From contig CAZUXM010000007.1 of NCBI GenBank assembly GCA_964624635.1, positions 16,367-80,366 on the forward strand: a stretch of DNA of 64,000 bases, given 5' to 3'. Both the position numbers and the translations under genes were made by a program. Below, in pieces: positions 33,771 to 42,740 of the stretch. The notes below the pieces were generated by a model. It did not search any database, was not told the DNA's origin, and worked only from the letters and a program-made list of their open reading frames with translations. This DNA is from JANWKQ01 sp964624635 (GTDB taxonomy: Bacteria; Bacteroidota; Bacteroidia; CAIKAF01). Positions within the stretch are counted from its first letter, which is position 1, and every line of letters starts with the position of its first letter.

Positions 33771-34960
33771 TATTGAGCAATAGCGGCTATCCCGGGTAAA
33801 ACAATTCCTTCCATTAATTCTAACATGGCGCCACCACCAGTAGAAACATAACTGATAGAATCACTTAATTTGAATTTATTTACAGCAGCTACAGAATCAC
33901 CACCACCTACCAGTGAAAATGCACCATCTTCAGTAGCATTGGCTACAGCAATACCTACTTGCTGCGTTCCTTTTTGAAAAGTATTCATTTCAAATACTCC
34001 CATGGGGCCATTCCACATAATGGTTTTTGATAATGCAATAACGTCTGTATATTCTTTAATGGCCTTTTCTCCAATATCCAGACCCATATACCCATCAGGA
34101 ATTGACATAGTATCATAAGTAGCAACAGTTCCCTGTTCACTAAATTCGGTTGAACAAACGGAGTCTTTAGGTAAATATAATTTAGCTCCATGTTTTTTAC
34201 ACAACGCCAATATTTCTTTTGCATCATTAATCATCTCTTCTTCCACCAAACTTTTACCTACCGAACCACCCAAGGCTTTGATAAAAGTAAATACCATTCC
34301 CCCACCAATAATAAAGTTGTCTACCTTGTCAGCCAAGTTGCGAATAATATTAATTTTACTTGAAACCTTGGCTCCCCCAATAATGGCAGTATACGGACGA
34401 GCCGCATCACTCAATACCTTTTGAATATTTTCCACTTCGGCAGCCATCAAAAGTCCTAATGCCTTGTTAGTTTTAAAGAATTCTGCAATTACTGCCGTAG
34501 AAGCATGCCTGCGATGCGCTGTACCAAAAGCATCATTTATATAAAAATCACCTAACGAAGCCAATTGTTGAGAGAACAAAGTATCCCCCTTTTCTTCTTC
34601 AACATGGAACCTTAAGTTTTCAAGCAATAAAACCTCGCCTGATTTTAAATCTTTGGAAGCTTGATCAGCCACCTCTCCAATACAATCTTTGGCGAACTTC
34701 ACGGGAGTTCCTAAAGCATTACTTAAGCAGCTAACAATGTGTTTTAATGAATATTTTTCTTCATAACCGCCTTTAGGTCTACCCAAGTGTGACATCAATA
34801 TGACCGATCCCCCATCAGCTAATATTTTTTTGATGGTGGGGATAGCGGCTACTATGCGGGTATCATCCGTTACATTAAACTCAGCATCTAATGGAACATT
34901 AAAATCAACACGGATAAGTGCCTTTTTGCCGGCAAAAGAAAAGTCATTGATGGTTTTCAT
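33770..34960 (-). CDS. pgk: Phosphoglycerate kinase
   Basis: A 396-residue glycolytic enzyme. The substrate strand KKALIRVDFNVPLDAEFNV with the catalytic Arg region, VILMSHLGRPKGGYEEKYSL, ENLRFHVEEEKGD, the ATP-side GGAKVSSKINIIRNL, and the C-terminal GGGDSVAAVNKF and STGGGAMLELMEG are all intact. Normal length. Its minus-strand promoter could be the TACATTTG box at 34979-34986, 19 bases from the start, in the intergenic region shared with divergent holB. The next gene is coupled by a one-base overlap. Confidence 0.97.
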   Translation of the reverse strand: MKTINDFSFAGKKALIRVDFNVPLDAEFNVTDDTRIVAAIPTIKKILADGGSVILMSHLGRPKGGYEEKYSLKHIVSCLSNALGTPVKFAKDCIGEVADQASKDLKSGEVLLLENLRFHVEEEKGDTLFSQQLASLGDFYINDAFGTAHRRHASTAVIAEFFKTNKALGLLMAAEVENIQKVLSDAARPYTAIIGGAKVSSKINIIRNLADKVDNFIIGGGMVFTFIKALGGSVGKSLVEEEMINDAKEILALCKKHGAKLYLPKDSVCSTEFSEQGTVATYDTMSIPDGYMGLDIGEKAIKEYTDVIALSKTIMWNGPMGVFEMNTFQKGTQQVGIAVANATEDGAFSLVGGGDSVAAVNKFKLSDSISYVSTGGGAMLELMEGIVLPGIAAIAQ

Positions 34961-35210
34961 CTGTTTTGTTTAAGGGCACAAATGTAACAATCTTGCTAAT
35001 TTGTAAAGATGTTCAACTGTCCGCTCTAATTTTGTTTCCCGCAGATCTCATAGAAAACGCAGATTTATACTTATTCCTGTCTCTTGCTTTGTCTCTGCTT
35101 TATATCGCAGAAAGCCTCGCAGGCTCGGCAAACTCGAGAACCATAAAAAGAATTGAACAAGTTTTAAGTAAAGGAAGTTATCCCCGACCTATTTTTTACA
35201 TTTGCCTGTT
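34961..35210. other. Divergent intergenic region between pgk and holB with promoter boxes and repeat-like tract
   Basis: Two TAnnTTTG boxes face outward: TACATTTG at 34979-34986 (minus, pgk) and TACATTTG at 35197-35204 (+, holB). Between them lies a stretch with two GCAGAT words in CGCAGATCTCATAGAAAACG and flanking CGCAGA segments, a composition like dispersed intergenic repeats often mispredicted as small genes. A weak open frame of 82 codons across it looks spurious. Confidence 0.6.
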
Positions 35211-36323
35211 GTGAAATTTAGTGAAGTAGTAGGACATACAGAAATTAAACAAAAACTCATCCATGCTGTACAAGGTGGGAGAATTCCTCATGCGCAGTTG
35301 TTTTTAGGCCAGGAGGGGGGGGGTAACCTAGCATTAGCTATCTCATATGCGCAATATGTAAATTGTATAGCACGTACCGATGAAGATTCATGTGGAACCT
35401 GCCCAAGTTGTATTAAATATCAACAGCTACAACATCCGGATTTGCATTTTTGTTTTCCTATAACAGGATCTGATAATGTATCGGATAGTTTTATGCCCGA
35501 ATTTCATGAGGCAATGAAAACCAATCCATACACTACTTATATTGAGTGGATGGAGAAAATCTCCGATGCAAAGTCGGGCATAATGAATGTGGGTCAAGCC
35601 AATGAGATTATCAAAAAGCTATCCTTAAAACCTTACGAGGCAGCCTACCAAATAATGATTATCTGGATGCCCGAGACAATGAATATTTCAACAGCCAATA
35701 AGCTCCTGAAGACCATTGAAGAACCACCCAACCGATCTTTGATTATTATGGTGGCCAATAATGATGAAGAAATGTTAAGTACCATATTGAGCAGAGTACA
35801 ATATATTAAGCTTAAAAAATTGGCAGATATGGATATGTTGGGAGCCCTCACCTCCAAATATCAAATGAGCTTTGATAAAGCCCGCGAAATAGTGAATGTA
35901 TCTGATGGCAACTACCGCTATGCCATGAGATTGGCAGAAATGGAAGATGTAGATGAGGATACCACCAAGCTTTTACAGGAATGGTTCCGTACCAGCTATG
36001 CCATGGATATAGGGAAATTGAACCAGGTGGTAGATACGATATCGAAACTTTCCAGAGAAAAACAAAAGTCGTTTTACGAATATGCCATGCATATTTTCAG
36101 AGAGGCACTGGCTAAAAACAACGCTTCTGAAGTCATGAGGGTGACTTCCAACGAACGTCAGTTTTTAGATAAATTCTCTTCGGTAACTCAAAATCATAAG
36201 ATTCCGAAGGTGATTGAAAAAATGGAAAAAGCGGTGTATTATGTAGACCGTAATGCCAATGCAAAAATCTTGGCGATGAATCTGAGTATGGACCTATACG
36301 AAGCATTAAAATTGGAAAATTAA
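35211..36323 (+). CDS. holB: DNA polymerase III delta' subunit (GTG start)
   Basis: A 370-residue clamp-loader subunit. The GTG at 35211 gives MKFSEVVGHTEIKQKLIHAV, the usual family start, whereas the TTG at 35202 would lie inside the -7 box; this favours GTG. It has the zinc module with CGTCPSC and an upstream Cys, and AAA+ features (GRIPHAQLFLGQEGG, IEEPPNRSLIIMVANNDEEM, LSRVQYIKL). In the Walker A position the usual Lys is replaced by Asn (GQEGGGNLAL), tolerated in delta', which does not hydrolyse ATP. A run of nine Gs encodes that Gly stretch, a spot to verify in the assembly. No overlap with ricT. Confidence 0.9.
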   Translation: MKFSEVVGHTEIKQKLIHAVQGGRIPHAQLFLGQEGGGNLALAISYAQYVNCIARTDEDSCGTCPSCIKYQQLQHPDLHFCFPITGSDNVSDSFMPEFHEAMKTNPYTTYIEWMEKISDAKSGIMNVGQANEIIKKLSLKPYEAAYQIMIIWMPETMNISTANKLLKTIEEPPNRSLIIMVANNDEEMLSTILSRVQYIKLKKLADMDMLGALTSKYQMSFDKAREIVNVSDGNYRYAMRLAEMEDVDEDTTKLLQEWFRTSYAMDIGKLNQVVDTISKLSREKQKSFYEYAMHIFREALAKNNASEVMRVTSNERQFLDKFSSVTQNHKIPKVIEKMEKAVYYVDRNANAKILAMNLSMDLYEALKLEN

Positions 36324-36400
36324 GATACACTTTCCATTTATCAACAGATCCCCATTTGTAACAATCGTTACCTAAAAACCCATAATCCCAAATACTTGTT

Positions 36401-36408
36401 TATTTTTG
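36401..36408 (+). promoter_or_regulatory. TATTTTTG -7 box upstream of ricT
   Basis: TATTTTTG fits TAnnTTTG and lies 22 bases before the ricT ATG at 36431. No convincing TTG at the standard distance. It may serve the ricT-gldH-PBP1A-scoA run. Confidence 0.4.
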
Positions 36409-36430
36409 TTGTAACACAAAAACAAAATTC

Positions 36431-37636
36431 ATGGCATGTAGGAGTTGTAGTACGGGTGATGGTGGGGTGCCTAAGGGTTGTAAAAGCAACGGATCGTGTG
36501 GAACAGGAGGGTGTGGTAATAAGTTGGAGGTGTTTGACTGGCTTTCGAATATGCAGCCGGCGGATGCTTCAGGTAGATTTGAATGGGTAGAGGTTCGTTT
36601 TAAAAACAGTCGCAAAGATTATTATCATAATAAAAGTAATGTACCCGTTTATGTGGGTGATCTTATTGCGGTTGAAGGAAGCCCCGGGCACGATATTGGT
36701 ACCGTTTCATTAACAGGAGAGCTGGTTAAGCTCCAAATGAAAAAAACAGGATTTAATTATAAAACAGCCGAAGGAAGAAGTATTTATCGTAAGGCGCGTG
36801 AAAATGATATCCAAAAATGGAAAGAAGCGATTGATAAAGAAAATCGTTTCATGATGTATTGCCGCAAGGTATCAAAGGACCTGGGTCTCGAAATGAAATG
36901 CAGTGATGTGGAAACACAAGGAGATGGATCTAAGGCTACGTTTTATTATACTTCCGAAGGGAGAGTGGATTTCAGAGAATTGATTAAGATATTAGCTCGT
37001 GACTTGAAAGTGAGAATTGAAATGCGCCAGATAGGTTTCCGTCAGGAAGCCGGAAGATTAGGAGGCATTGGTGTTTGTGGACGAGAGCTTTGTTGTTCAA
37101 CTTGGATTAGGGATTTTAGATCGGTTACTACTTCTGCAGCAAGATATCAGCAATTGTCTATCAATCCACAAAAACTGGCTGGTCAATGTGGTAAACTTAA
37201 ATGTTGTTTGAATTACGAATTGGATAGCTATCTGGATGCTTTGGCAGACTTTCCCAATACACAGGTAAGGTTAAAAACCAAGATTGGAGATGCTATACAT
37301 TTTAAGACCGACATATTTAAAAAGACGGTTTCGTATACTTATGACAACGCTCCTGGCGTTATAGTTCCGCTGGATATTCCTACTATTCAAAAAGTAATGA
37401 AGATGAATAAGGAAGGAGTATATCCGGACGATTTACAAAGTTTGATAGAGGAGAGAGATAAGCACAAGGAACAAGTTCCTAAAAAGAAAGAGTTTGCTAA
37501 TGTCTTAGATGAAATGAATCTATCAAGATTTGATAAGACCAATAAAGGAGGGAATAATAATTTTAAGAAGAAGAAAAAGAAGAAGAAAAAACCGGGGAAT
37601 GGGAATGTCAATAACAACAATAAAGAAAAAAAGTAA
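36431..37636 (+). CDS. ricT: RicT/PSP1-family protein with N-terminal Cys-rich segment
   Basis: A 401-residue PSP1-domain protein. In firmicutes RicT (YaaT) forms an iron-sulfur complex regulating RNase Y and competence. The N-terminus MACRSCSTGDGGVPKGCKSN has several Cys (also SCGTGGC) that could bind a cluster or zinc. The core contains RFEWVEVRFKNSRKDYYHNK-like start, VYVGDLIAVEG, GGIGVCGRELCCSTWIRDF and GQCGKLKCCLNYELDSY, the PSP1 Cys-Cys signature. The C-terminal tail is Lys/Asn-rich (KKKKKKKKPGNGNVNNNN). Its 3' end overlaps the gldH start by 32 bases, and the ricT-gldH pairing is normal in Bacteroidota. Confidence 0.9.
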   Translation: MACRSCSTGDGGVPKGCKSNGSCGTGGCGNKLEVFDWLSNMQPADASGRFEWVEVRFKNSRKDYYHNKSNVPVYVGDLIAVEGSPGHDIGTVSLTGELVKLQMKKTGFNYKTAEGRSIYRKARENDIQKWKEAIDKENRFMMYCRKVSKDLGLEMKCSDVETQGDGSKATFYYTSEGRVDFRELIKILARDLKVRIEMRQIGFRQEAGRLGGIGVCGRELCCSTWIRDFRSVTTSAARYQQLSINPQKLAGQCGKLKCCLNYELDSYLDALADFPNTQVRLKTKIGDAIHFKTDIFKKTVSYTYDNAPGVIVPLDIPTIQKVMKMNKEGVYPDDLQSLIEERDKHKEQVPKKKEFANVLDEMNLSRFDKTNKGGNNNFKKKKKKKKKPGNGNVNNNNKEKK

Positions 37637-38105
37637 TTGGATTATCATCGTTTTCGTTGGTTTTATTCTTGTTTCATGTGACAAGACGAAGATTTACGAA
37701 AAGTACCAGAGCATTCCTAATGCGGTTTGGAATACCAATGAGCCCGTAAAATTTGATTTTGAGATTAAAGATACTAACCAGTATTGCAACATGCTTATTA
37801 ATATTCGCTGTGCTGATAATTATCCATACCGGAATTTATACATGTTCATGAAAACTACGCGTCCAGATGGCTTAAAAGCGATTGACACACTGGAGTTTTA
37901 TTTGTTAGATGCAAAAGGAAAACCTTTAGGTGATTGTTCAGGAGACGTATGTAACAATCAATTCATGATTGATCAGGGATTCAGGTTTCCACAGCCGGGT
38001 AAATATGAGTTTGAACTACAACAGTCCATGCGTACAGAAGATGGAACTTTACCAATGATTATGGATGTGGGGATGAGGATTGAAAAAGGTATAAAAAAAC
38101 AATAA
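37605..38105 (+). CDS. gldH: Gliding motility lipoprotein GldH
   Basis: A 166-residue lipoprotein with signal MSITTIKKKSNWIIIVFVGF and lipobox LVSC. The mature part contains RPLDGLKAIDTLEFYLLDAK-type phrase (here RPDGLKAIDTLEFYLLDAKG), GDCSGDVCNNQFMI, and PQPGKYEFELQQSMRTE, which is diagnostic of GldH, a component tied to gliding motility and type IX secretion in Bacteroidota. Start at 37605 or the ATG six bases earlier. It starts inside ricT and ends three bases before the first penicillin-binding protein gene, so translational coupling is expected. Presence here supports the T9SS cargo calls elsewhere in the window. Confidence 0.9.
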   Translation: MSITTIKKKSNWIIIVFVGFILVSCDKTKIYEKYQSIPNAVWNTNEPVKFDFEIKDTNQYCNMLINIRCADNYPYRNLYMFMKTTRPDGLKAIDTLEFYLLDAKGKPLGDCSGDVCNNQFMIDQGFRFPQPGKYEFELQQSMRTEDGTLPMIMDVGMRIEKGIKKQ

Positions 38106-38108
38106 CGT

Positions 38109-40373
38109 ATGAAAATTTTTAAAAGCCGTTTACTCAGAAACTATCGCTGGGTTTGGTGGCTTGTATTTTCTCCCGTTTTAGGGTTGGCTATACTGGTTAT
38201 ATTGGCCAAGTTTGGGTTGTTGGGAGAAATGCCTGATATCCGTGAAATAGAAGACCCTAAACGAAATGAAGCCTCTGTAGTTTATACCGAGGACGGAAAA
38301 ATTCTTGGCAAATATTACATTGAGAATAGAACAATCATTGATTATGAAGACATTTCACCCAATGTAATTAATGCCTTAATACCTACCGAAGATGTTCGTT
38401 TTTACGATCACTCCGGTATAGATGCCCGCGGAACGGTAAGGGCGTTTTCATCCCTCGGAAAAGAAGGAGGAGCAAGCACAATTACTCAACAGTTAGCCAA
38501 ACTATTGTTTCATAAGAAACCCAAAGGAAAAATTAAGAGGTTAATACAAAAAGTAAAAGAATGGGTAATTGCATTGGAGCTTGAGAGAAGTTATACCAAA
38601 AAGGAAATTCTCACCATGTATTTAAATCAGGCAGATTTCGGACATAATATTTTCGGAATCTATTCAGCCTCCAAAGTGTATTTTAATAAACCACCAAAAG
38701 AATTAACTGTACCAGAAGCAGCATTACTAGTTGGGTTGTTAAAAGGGCCGTCATTATATAGTCCATGGAACTGTCATAAAAGAGGAAAAATAGAAATTGC
38801 CGTGAATCGTAGAAATACCGTATTAAATCAGATGAAAAAGTACGGAAAGATTTCAGCTGCTCAATGTACTGAATATAAAAAAACTGATTTAGTACCGAGT
38901 ATGCAAGAGCTAAAAACAAGGATTTTAGCCAATGCCTATGGTGGTGGTCAAACCCAATATTTCATGGACGAATTAAAAAAGAACATCGATGTATGGGCCA
39001 AAAAGAATATCAATCCACGAACAGATAAACCTTATAACGTTTATACTGACGGATTAAAAATTTATACCACGATTGATTCACGAATGCAGAAGTATGCCGA
39101 ACAAGCGGTGAAAGAGCACATGAAAAAACTACAAGCTCAGTTTTTTAAAATCAAAAAAGGTAAAAAAAACGGTCCCTTCTCTTCTGATTTATCGGGAAAA
39201 GAAGTAGAAAAAATTATCATGCAGGGTTTAAAAAATACTGATAGTTACCGTGAGCAAAAAGAAAAAGGCATATCAGAATCAGAAATTTTAAAAAACAAAA
39301 AAGAACCTCATAAAATGACGGTATTTACCTGGAATGGACCTCGTGATACCACCATGAGTCCATGGGATAGTGTAATACATACCAAAACATTTTTAATGCA
39401 AGGATTGATGTGTATGAACCCACATACAGGTGAAGTAAAAGCCTGGGTAGGGGGAATAGATTATTCATACTTTAAATATGACCACGTACGTGCAGGAAAA
39501 TACAATAGTGATAAGAAAAAAGTAATGCCTGATGGTGGCCGACAAGTAGGTTCTACTTTTAAACCTTTTGTATATACGATGGCTATGAGAGAAGGTCGTT
39601 CACCTTGTGAAGAAGTACCTAATGTACAGGTATGTGTAGACGATTGGTGTCCAAGATCAGGGAAAGATAAGGTGAATGAAAATGTTTCATTAAAGTATGC
39701 ATTGGCTAAATCATTGAACTGGATATCTGCATTGTTAATTAAGCAGTACGGTGCTCCAGCAGTAATAAAATTAGCTCATGAATTGGGAATTACTTCTGAA
39801 ATGGAGGCTAGTCCATCTATTTGCCTTGGAACCCCTGATATTTCTGTATATGAAATGGTAGCCGCTTTTTCAACCTTTTTCAATAAAGGAATTTACAATG
39901 AACCTATTTTTCTTACACGAATAGAAGATCGTAATGGAAATGTATTAGCAGAGTTCACCACAGAAAGCAAAGAGGTGTTGAATGAACAAACAGCAGCCCT
40001 AACAGTAGAATTAATGAGTGGTGTGGCAACTATTGGAACAGGAAGAAATCTTCCTTCAGTATACAAGTTTACAGAGCCAATGGCGGGAAAAACCGGGACC
40101 ACTCAAAACTCTTCAGATGGATGGTTTATTGGCGGAACACCTGACCTGGTTTGTGGTGTTTGGACAGGAGGAGAAGACAGAACAGTTAGAAATGATGGGT
40201 GGTCAGGAGCAAATATGGCATTACCTACCTGGGGAATTTTTATGCGAAAAGTGTATGATGATAGATCGATAAAAATTAACAGAGGTGAGTTTGAATATCC
40301 CGCTGAAATGACAGTTCCTATTGATTGTAGTACCATCACTTCAGAAGATGAAGAGATTGACTATGAAAATTGA
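38109..40373 (+). CDS. Class A penicillin-binding protein (PBP1A), copy 1
   Basis: A 754-residue bifunctional peptidoglycan synthase. One membrane helix (WVWWLVFSPVLGLAILVIL) is followed by the GT51 glycosyltransferase domain with catalytic Glu in TEDVRFYDHSGID and the QLAKLLFHKK, EKILTMYLNQADFG motif set (KKEILTMYLNQADFGHNI), then a transpeptidase domain with GSTFKPFVY (SxxK), SLNW (SxN) and GKTGTTQNS (KTG). All catalytic motifs are intact. It shares near-identical segments with copy 2 immediately downstream, so the two are tandem paralogues. It polymerises and crosslinks peptidoglycan at the inner membrane's outer face. Confidence 0.93.
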   Translation: MKIFKSRLLRNYRWVWWLVFSPVLGLAILVILAKFGLLGEMPDIREIEDPKRNEASVVYTEDGKILGKYYIENRTIIDYEDISPNVINALIPTEDVRFYDHSGIDARGTVRAFSSLGKEGGASTITQQLAKLLFHKKPKGKIKRLIQKVKEWVIALELERSYTKKEILTMYLNQADFGHNIFGIYSASKVYFNKPPKELTVPEAALLVGLLKGPSLYSPWNCHKRGKIEIAVNRRNTVLNQMKKYGKISAAQCTEYKKTDLVPSMQELKTRILANAYGGGQTQYFMDELKKNIDVWAKKNINPRTDKPYNVYTDGLKIYTTIDSRMQKYAEQAVKEHMKKLQAQFFKIKKGKKNGPFSSDLSGKEVEKIIMQGLKNTDSYREQKEKGISESEILKNKKEPHKMTVFTWNGPRDTTMSPWDSVIHTKTFLMQGLMCMNPHTGEVKAWVGGIDYSYFKYDHVRAGKYNSDKKKVMPDGGRQVGSTFKPFVYTMAMREGRSPCEEVPNVQVCVDDWCPRSGKDKVNENVSLKYALAKSLNWISALLIKQYGAPAVIKLAHELGITSEMEASPSICLGTPDISVYEMVAAFSTFFNKGIYNEPIFLTRIEDRNGNVLAEFTTESKEVLNEQTAALTVELMSGVATIGTGRNLPSVYKFTEPMAGKTGTTQNSSDGWFIGGTPDLVCGVWTGGEDRTVRNDGWSGANMALPTWGIFMRKVYDDRSIKINRGEFEYPAEMTVPIDCSTITSEDEEIDYEN

Positions 40374-40421
40374 TTGCTGTGTCCTATCTTTGGTGTGAAT
40401 TAACACCGTAATCCCTTAACT

Positions 40422-42740
40422 GTGTCAAAGATTTTTAAAAGTTTTTTATTCAGAAATTTCCGCTGGGTATGGTGGTTGGTTTTTTCTCCATTTGTTACGA
40501 TGATTCTTCTGGTAATTCTTGCCTCTACTGGAGCATTAGGAGAAATGCCGGATTTTAAAGAGCTCGAAGATCCACAAAGAAATCTTGCTTCAATTGTTTA
40601 TTCTGCTGATGGTAAAGTACTGGGTAAATACTATATAGAAAACCGTGTTGCGGTGGATTATGAAGATATTTCTCCCAATGTAATCAATGCATTAATTGCA
40701 ACAGAAGATGTTCGTTTCGAAAAACATTCAGGAATAGATGGAAAACGATTACTCGGAGCCATTGCTAAAGGAGGAAAAGATGGAGGGGCTAGTACTATTA
40801 CACAACAGTTAGCAAAACTATTGTTCCACAAAAAACCGAAGAATAAATTTTTAAGGATACTTCAAAAAGTAAAAGAGTGGGTAATTGCTTTACAACTCGA
40901 AAGAGCTTATACCAAGAAAGAGATTCTTACGATGTATTTGAATCAGGCTGATTTTGGTCATAATATTTACGGAATCAATTCTGCAGCAAAAATATATTTC
41001 GATAAAACACCGAAAGATCTTTCAGTAACAGAATCTGCATTATTGGTGGGCTTATTAAAAGCCCCAACAAAATATTCACCCATTACGAACTTCAGAAAAA
41101 AAACACCGGATGTAACACGCAATAGAAGAAATACAGTATTAAATCAAATGGCGAAGTATGGTAAACTGAGTGCTGGTGATTGTGAAAAATTTAAACAGGA
41201 ACCTGTAATTGCCAGTATGGAAAGTTTACAGGAAAGAATTTCTAAAAATGTGTATGGTCATGGTGACAATGCTCCTTACTTTATGGAGGAGTTAAAGAAA
41301 GATGTGGAAGCCTGGTGCATGAATAACATTAATCCGAGGACACAGAAACATTATAATTTATATACTGACGGCTTGAGAGTATATACTACCATTGATTCAA
41401 GAATACAAACGTATGCTGAGCAGGCTGTGAATGAATACATGCCTAAACTTCAAGCATTGTTTTTTAAAACGAAAAAGGGAAAGAAAAATGCTCCGTTTGC
41501 TTCCAACTTAAAACAAGAAGAAGTAGATAAAATCATCATGCAGGGAATCAAAACCTCAGATGGATATAAAGCATTAAAAAATGAAGGCGTGTCAGAAGCG
41601 GACATTATGAAAATATTTAATACACCGAAGTCTATGACGGTGTATTCATGGAGCGGGCCTAAAGATACTGTAATGACTCCGAGGGATTCGGTTATTTATC
41701 ACAAATCATTTTTGATGAATGGGTTGATGTGTATGGATCCACATACTGGTGAGATTAAAGCCTGGTCAGGAGGAATTGGTTTTGATTATTTTAAATACGA
41801 TCACGTACGCGCTGGTAAATATGATTCAAAAACAAAATCCATAGTACCCGGAGGTGGTCGTCAGGTAGGATCAACATTTAAACCATTTGTTTATGCAATG
41901 GCAATGAGAGAAGGAAGATCCCCTTGCGAAGAAGTTCCCAATGTAAAAGTATGTATCGAAAGTGCATGGAGCAGATGGTGTCCTGATAACTCAGGAGGCC
42001 CACCCGAAGGAGCCATGATTTCTTTAAAAGTAGCTTTAGCAAATTCGGTGAACTATATCTCGGCATATTTAATGAAACAATATGGTCCGCAGGCGGTGGT
42101 AAAATTGGTAAAGGAATTAGGTGTAACAGCACCATTAGATCCTAATCCGTCTATTTGTTTAGGAACACCGGATATTTCGGTATATGAAATGGTAGGAGCC
42201 TTTAGTACTTTCTTCAATAAAGGAATTTACAACAAACCGATTTTCCTAACGAGAATAGAAGATAAAAATGGAAATACCCTGGCTAGTTTTACCTCTGAAA
42301 GTAGAGAGGTATTAAATGAAGAAGCAGCCTTCTTGATGGTAGAATTAATGAAAGGGGTGGTGTTACAAGGTACAGCCGGAAGATTAAGAGGAACCTATAA
42401 ATTTAAAGAACCCGTAGCAGGTAAAACCGGAACCACACAGAGCAACTCAGATGGTTGGTTTATTGGTGGAACACCTGATTTAGTTTGTGGCGTATGGACC
42501 GGAGCAGATGATCGTACAGTACGTTTTGTGAGCACCGGTTACGGACAAGGTGCTAACATGGCATTACCCATCTGGGGGTTATTTATGCGCAAGGTGTATG
42601 ATGATAAGTCGATAGACATCAATAGAGGAGATTTTGAAAAGCCGGCAACTACACCAACCATAGAACTTAATTGTGGTGATTACAGAAAAGACCAAAACGA
42701 AGACATTATATACAACAATGTAAATTTTGATAATGAATAA
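40422..42740 (+). CDS. Class A penicillin-binding protein (PBP1A), copy 2 (GTG start)
   Basis: A 772-residue paralogue of the preceding gene. It starts with GTG at 40422 (MSKIFKSFLFRNFRWVWWLV), aligned with the start of copy 1. The GT51 Glu (ATEDVRFEKHSGIDG), transpeptidase SxxK (GSTFKPFVY), SxN (SVNY) and KTG (GKTGTTQSN) are all present. An additional stretch around CIESAWSRWCPDNSGGPPEG lengthens the loop in the transpeptidase domain relative to copy 1. It overlaps the scoA start by eight bases. Separation of 48 bases from copy 1 contains a small inverted repeat GGTGT/ACACC but no T-run. Likely co-expressed. Confidence 0.93.
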   Translation: MSKIFKSFLFRNFRWVWWLVFSPFVTMILLVILASTGALGEMPDFKELEDPQRNLASIVYSADGKVLGKYYIENRVAVDYEDISPNVINALIATEDVRFEKHSGIDGKRLLGAIAKGGKDGGASTITQQLAKLLFHKKPKNKFLRILQKVKEWVIALQLERAYTKKEILTMYLNQADFGHNIYGINSAAKIYFDKTPKDLSVTESALLVGLLKAPTKYSPITNFRKKTPDVTRNRRNTVLNQMAKYGKLSAGDCEKFKQEPVIASMESLQERISKNVYGHGDNAPYFMEELKKDVEAWCMNNINPRTQKHYNLYTDGLRVYTTIDSRIQTYAEQAVNEYMPKLQALFFKTKKGKKNAPFASNLKQEEVDKIIMQGIKTSDGYKALKNEGVSEADIMKIFNTPKSMTVYSWSGPKDTVMTPRDSVIYHKSFLMNGLMCMDPHTGEIKAWSGGIGFDYFKYDHVRAGKYDSKTKSIVPGGGRQVGSTFKPFVYAMAMREGRSPCEEVPNVKVCIESAWSRWCPDNSGGPPEGAMISLKVALANSVNYISAYLMKQYGPQAVVKLVKELGVTAPLDPNPSICLGTPDISVYEMVGAFSTFFNKGIYNKPIFLTRIEDKNGNTLASFTSESREVLNEEAAFLMVELMKGVVLQGTAGRLRGTYKFKEPVAGKTGTTQSNSDGWFIGGTPDLVCGVWTGADDRTVRFVSTGYGQGANMALPIWGLFMRKVYDDKSIDINRGDFEKPATTPTIELNCGDYRKDQNEDIIYNNVNFDNE

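Noticed and set aside
34966..35214. 82-codon open frame in the pgk-holB spacer
   Set aside because: Codons fall on repeat-like DNA, no ribosome site or family match, and it overlaps the holB start and both promoter boxes.
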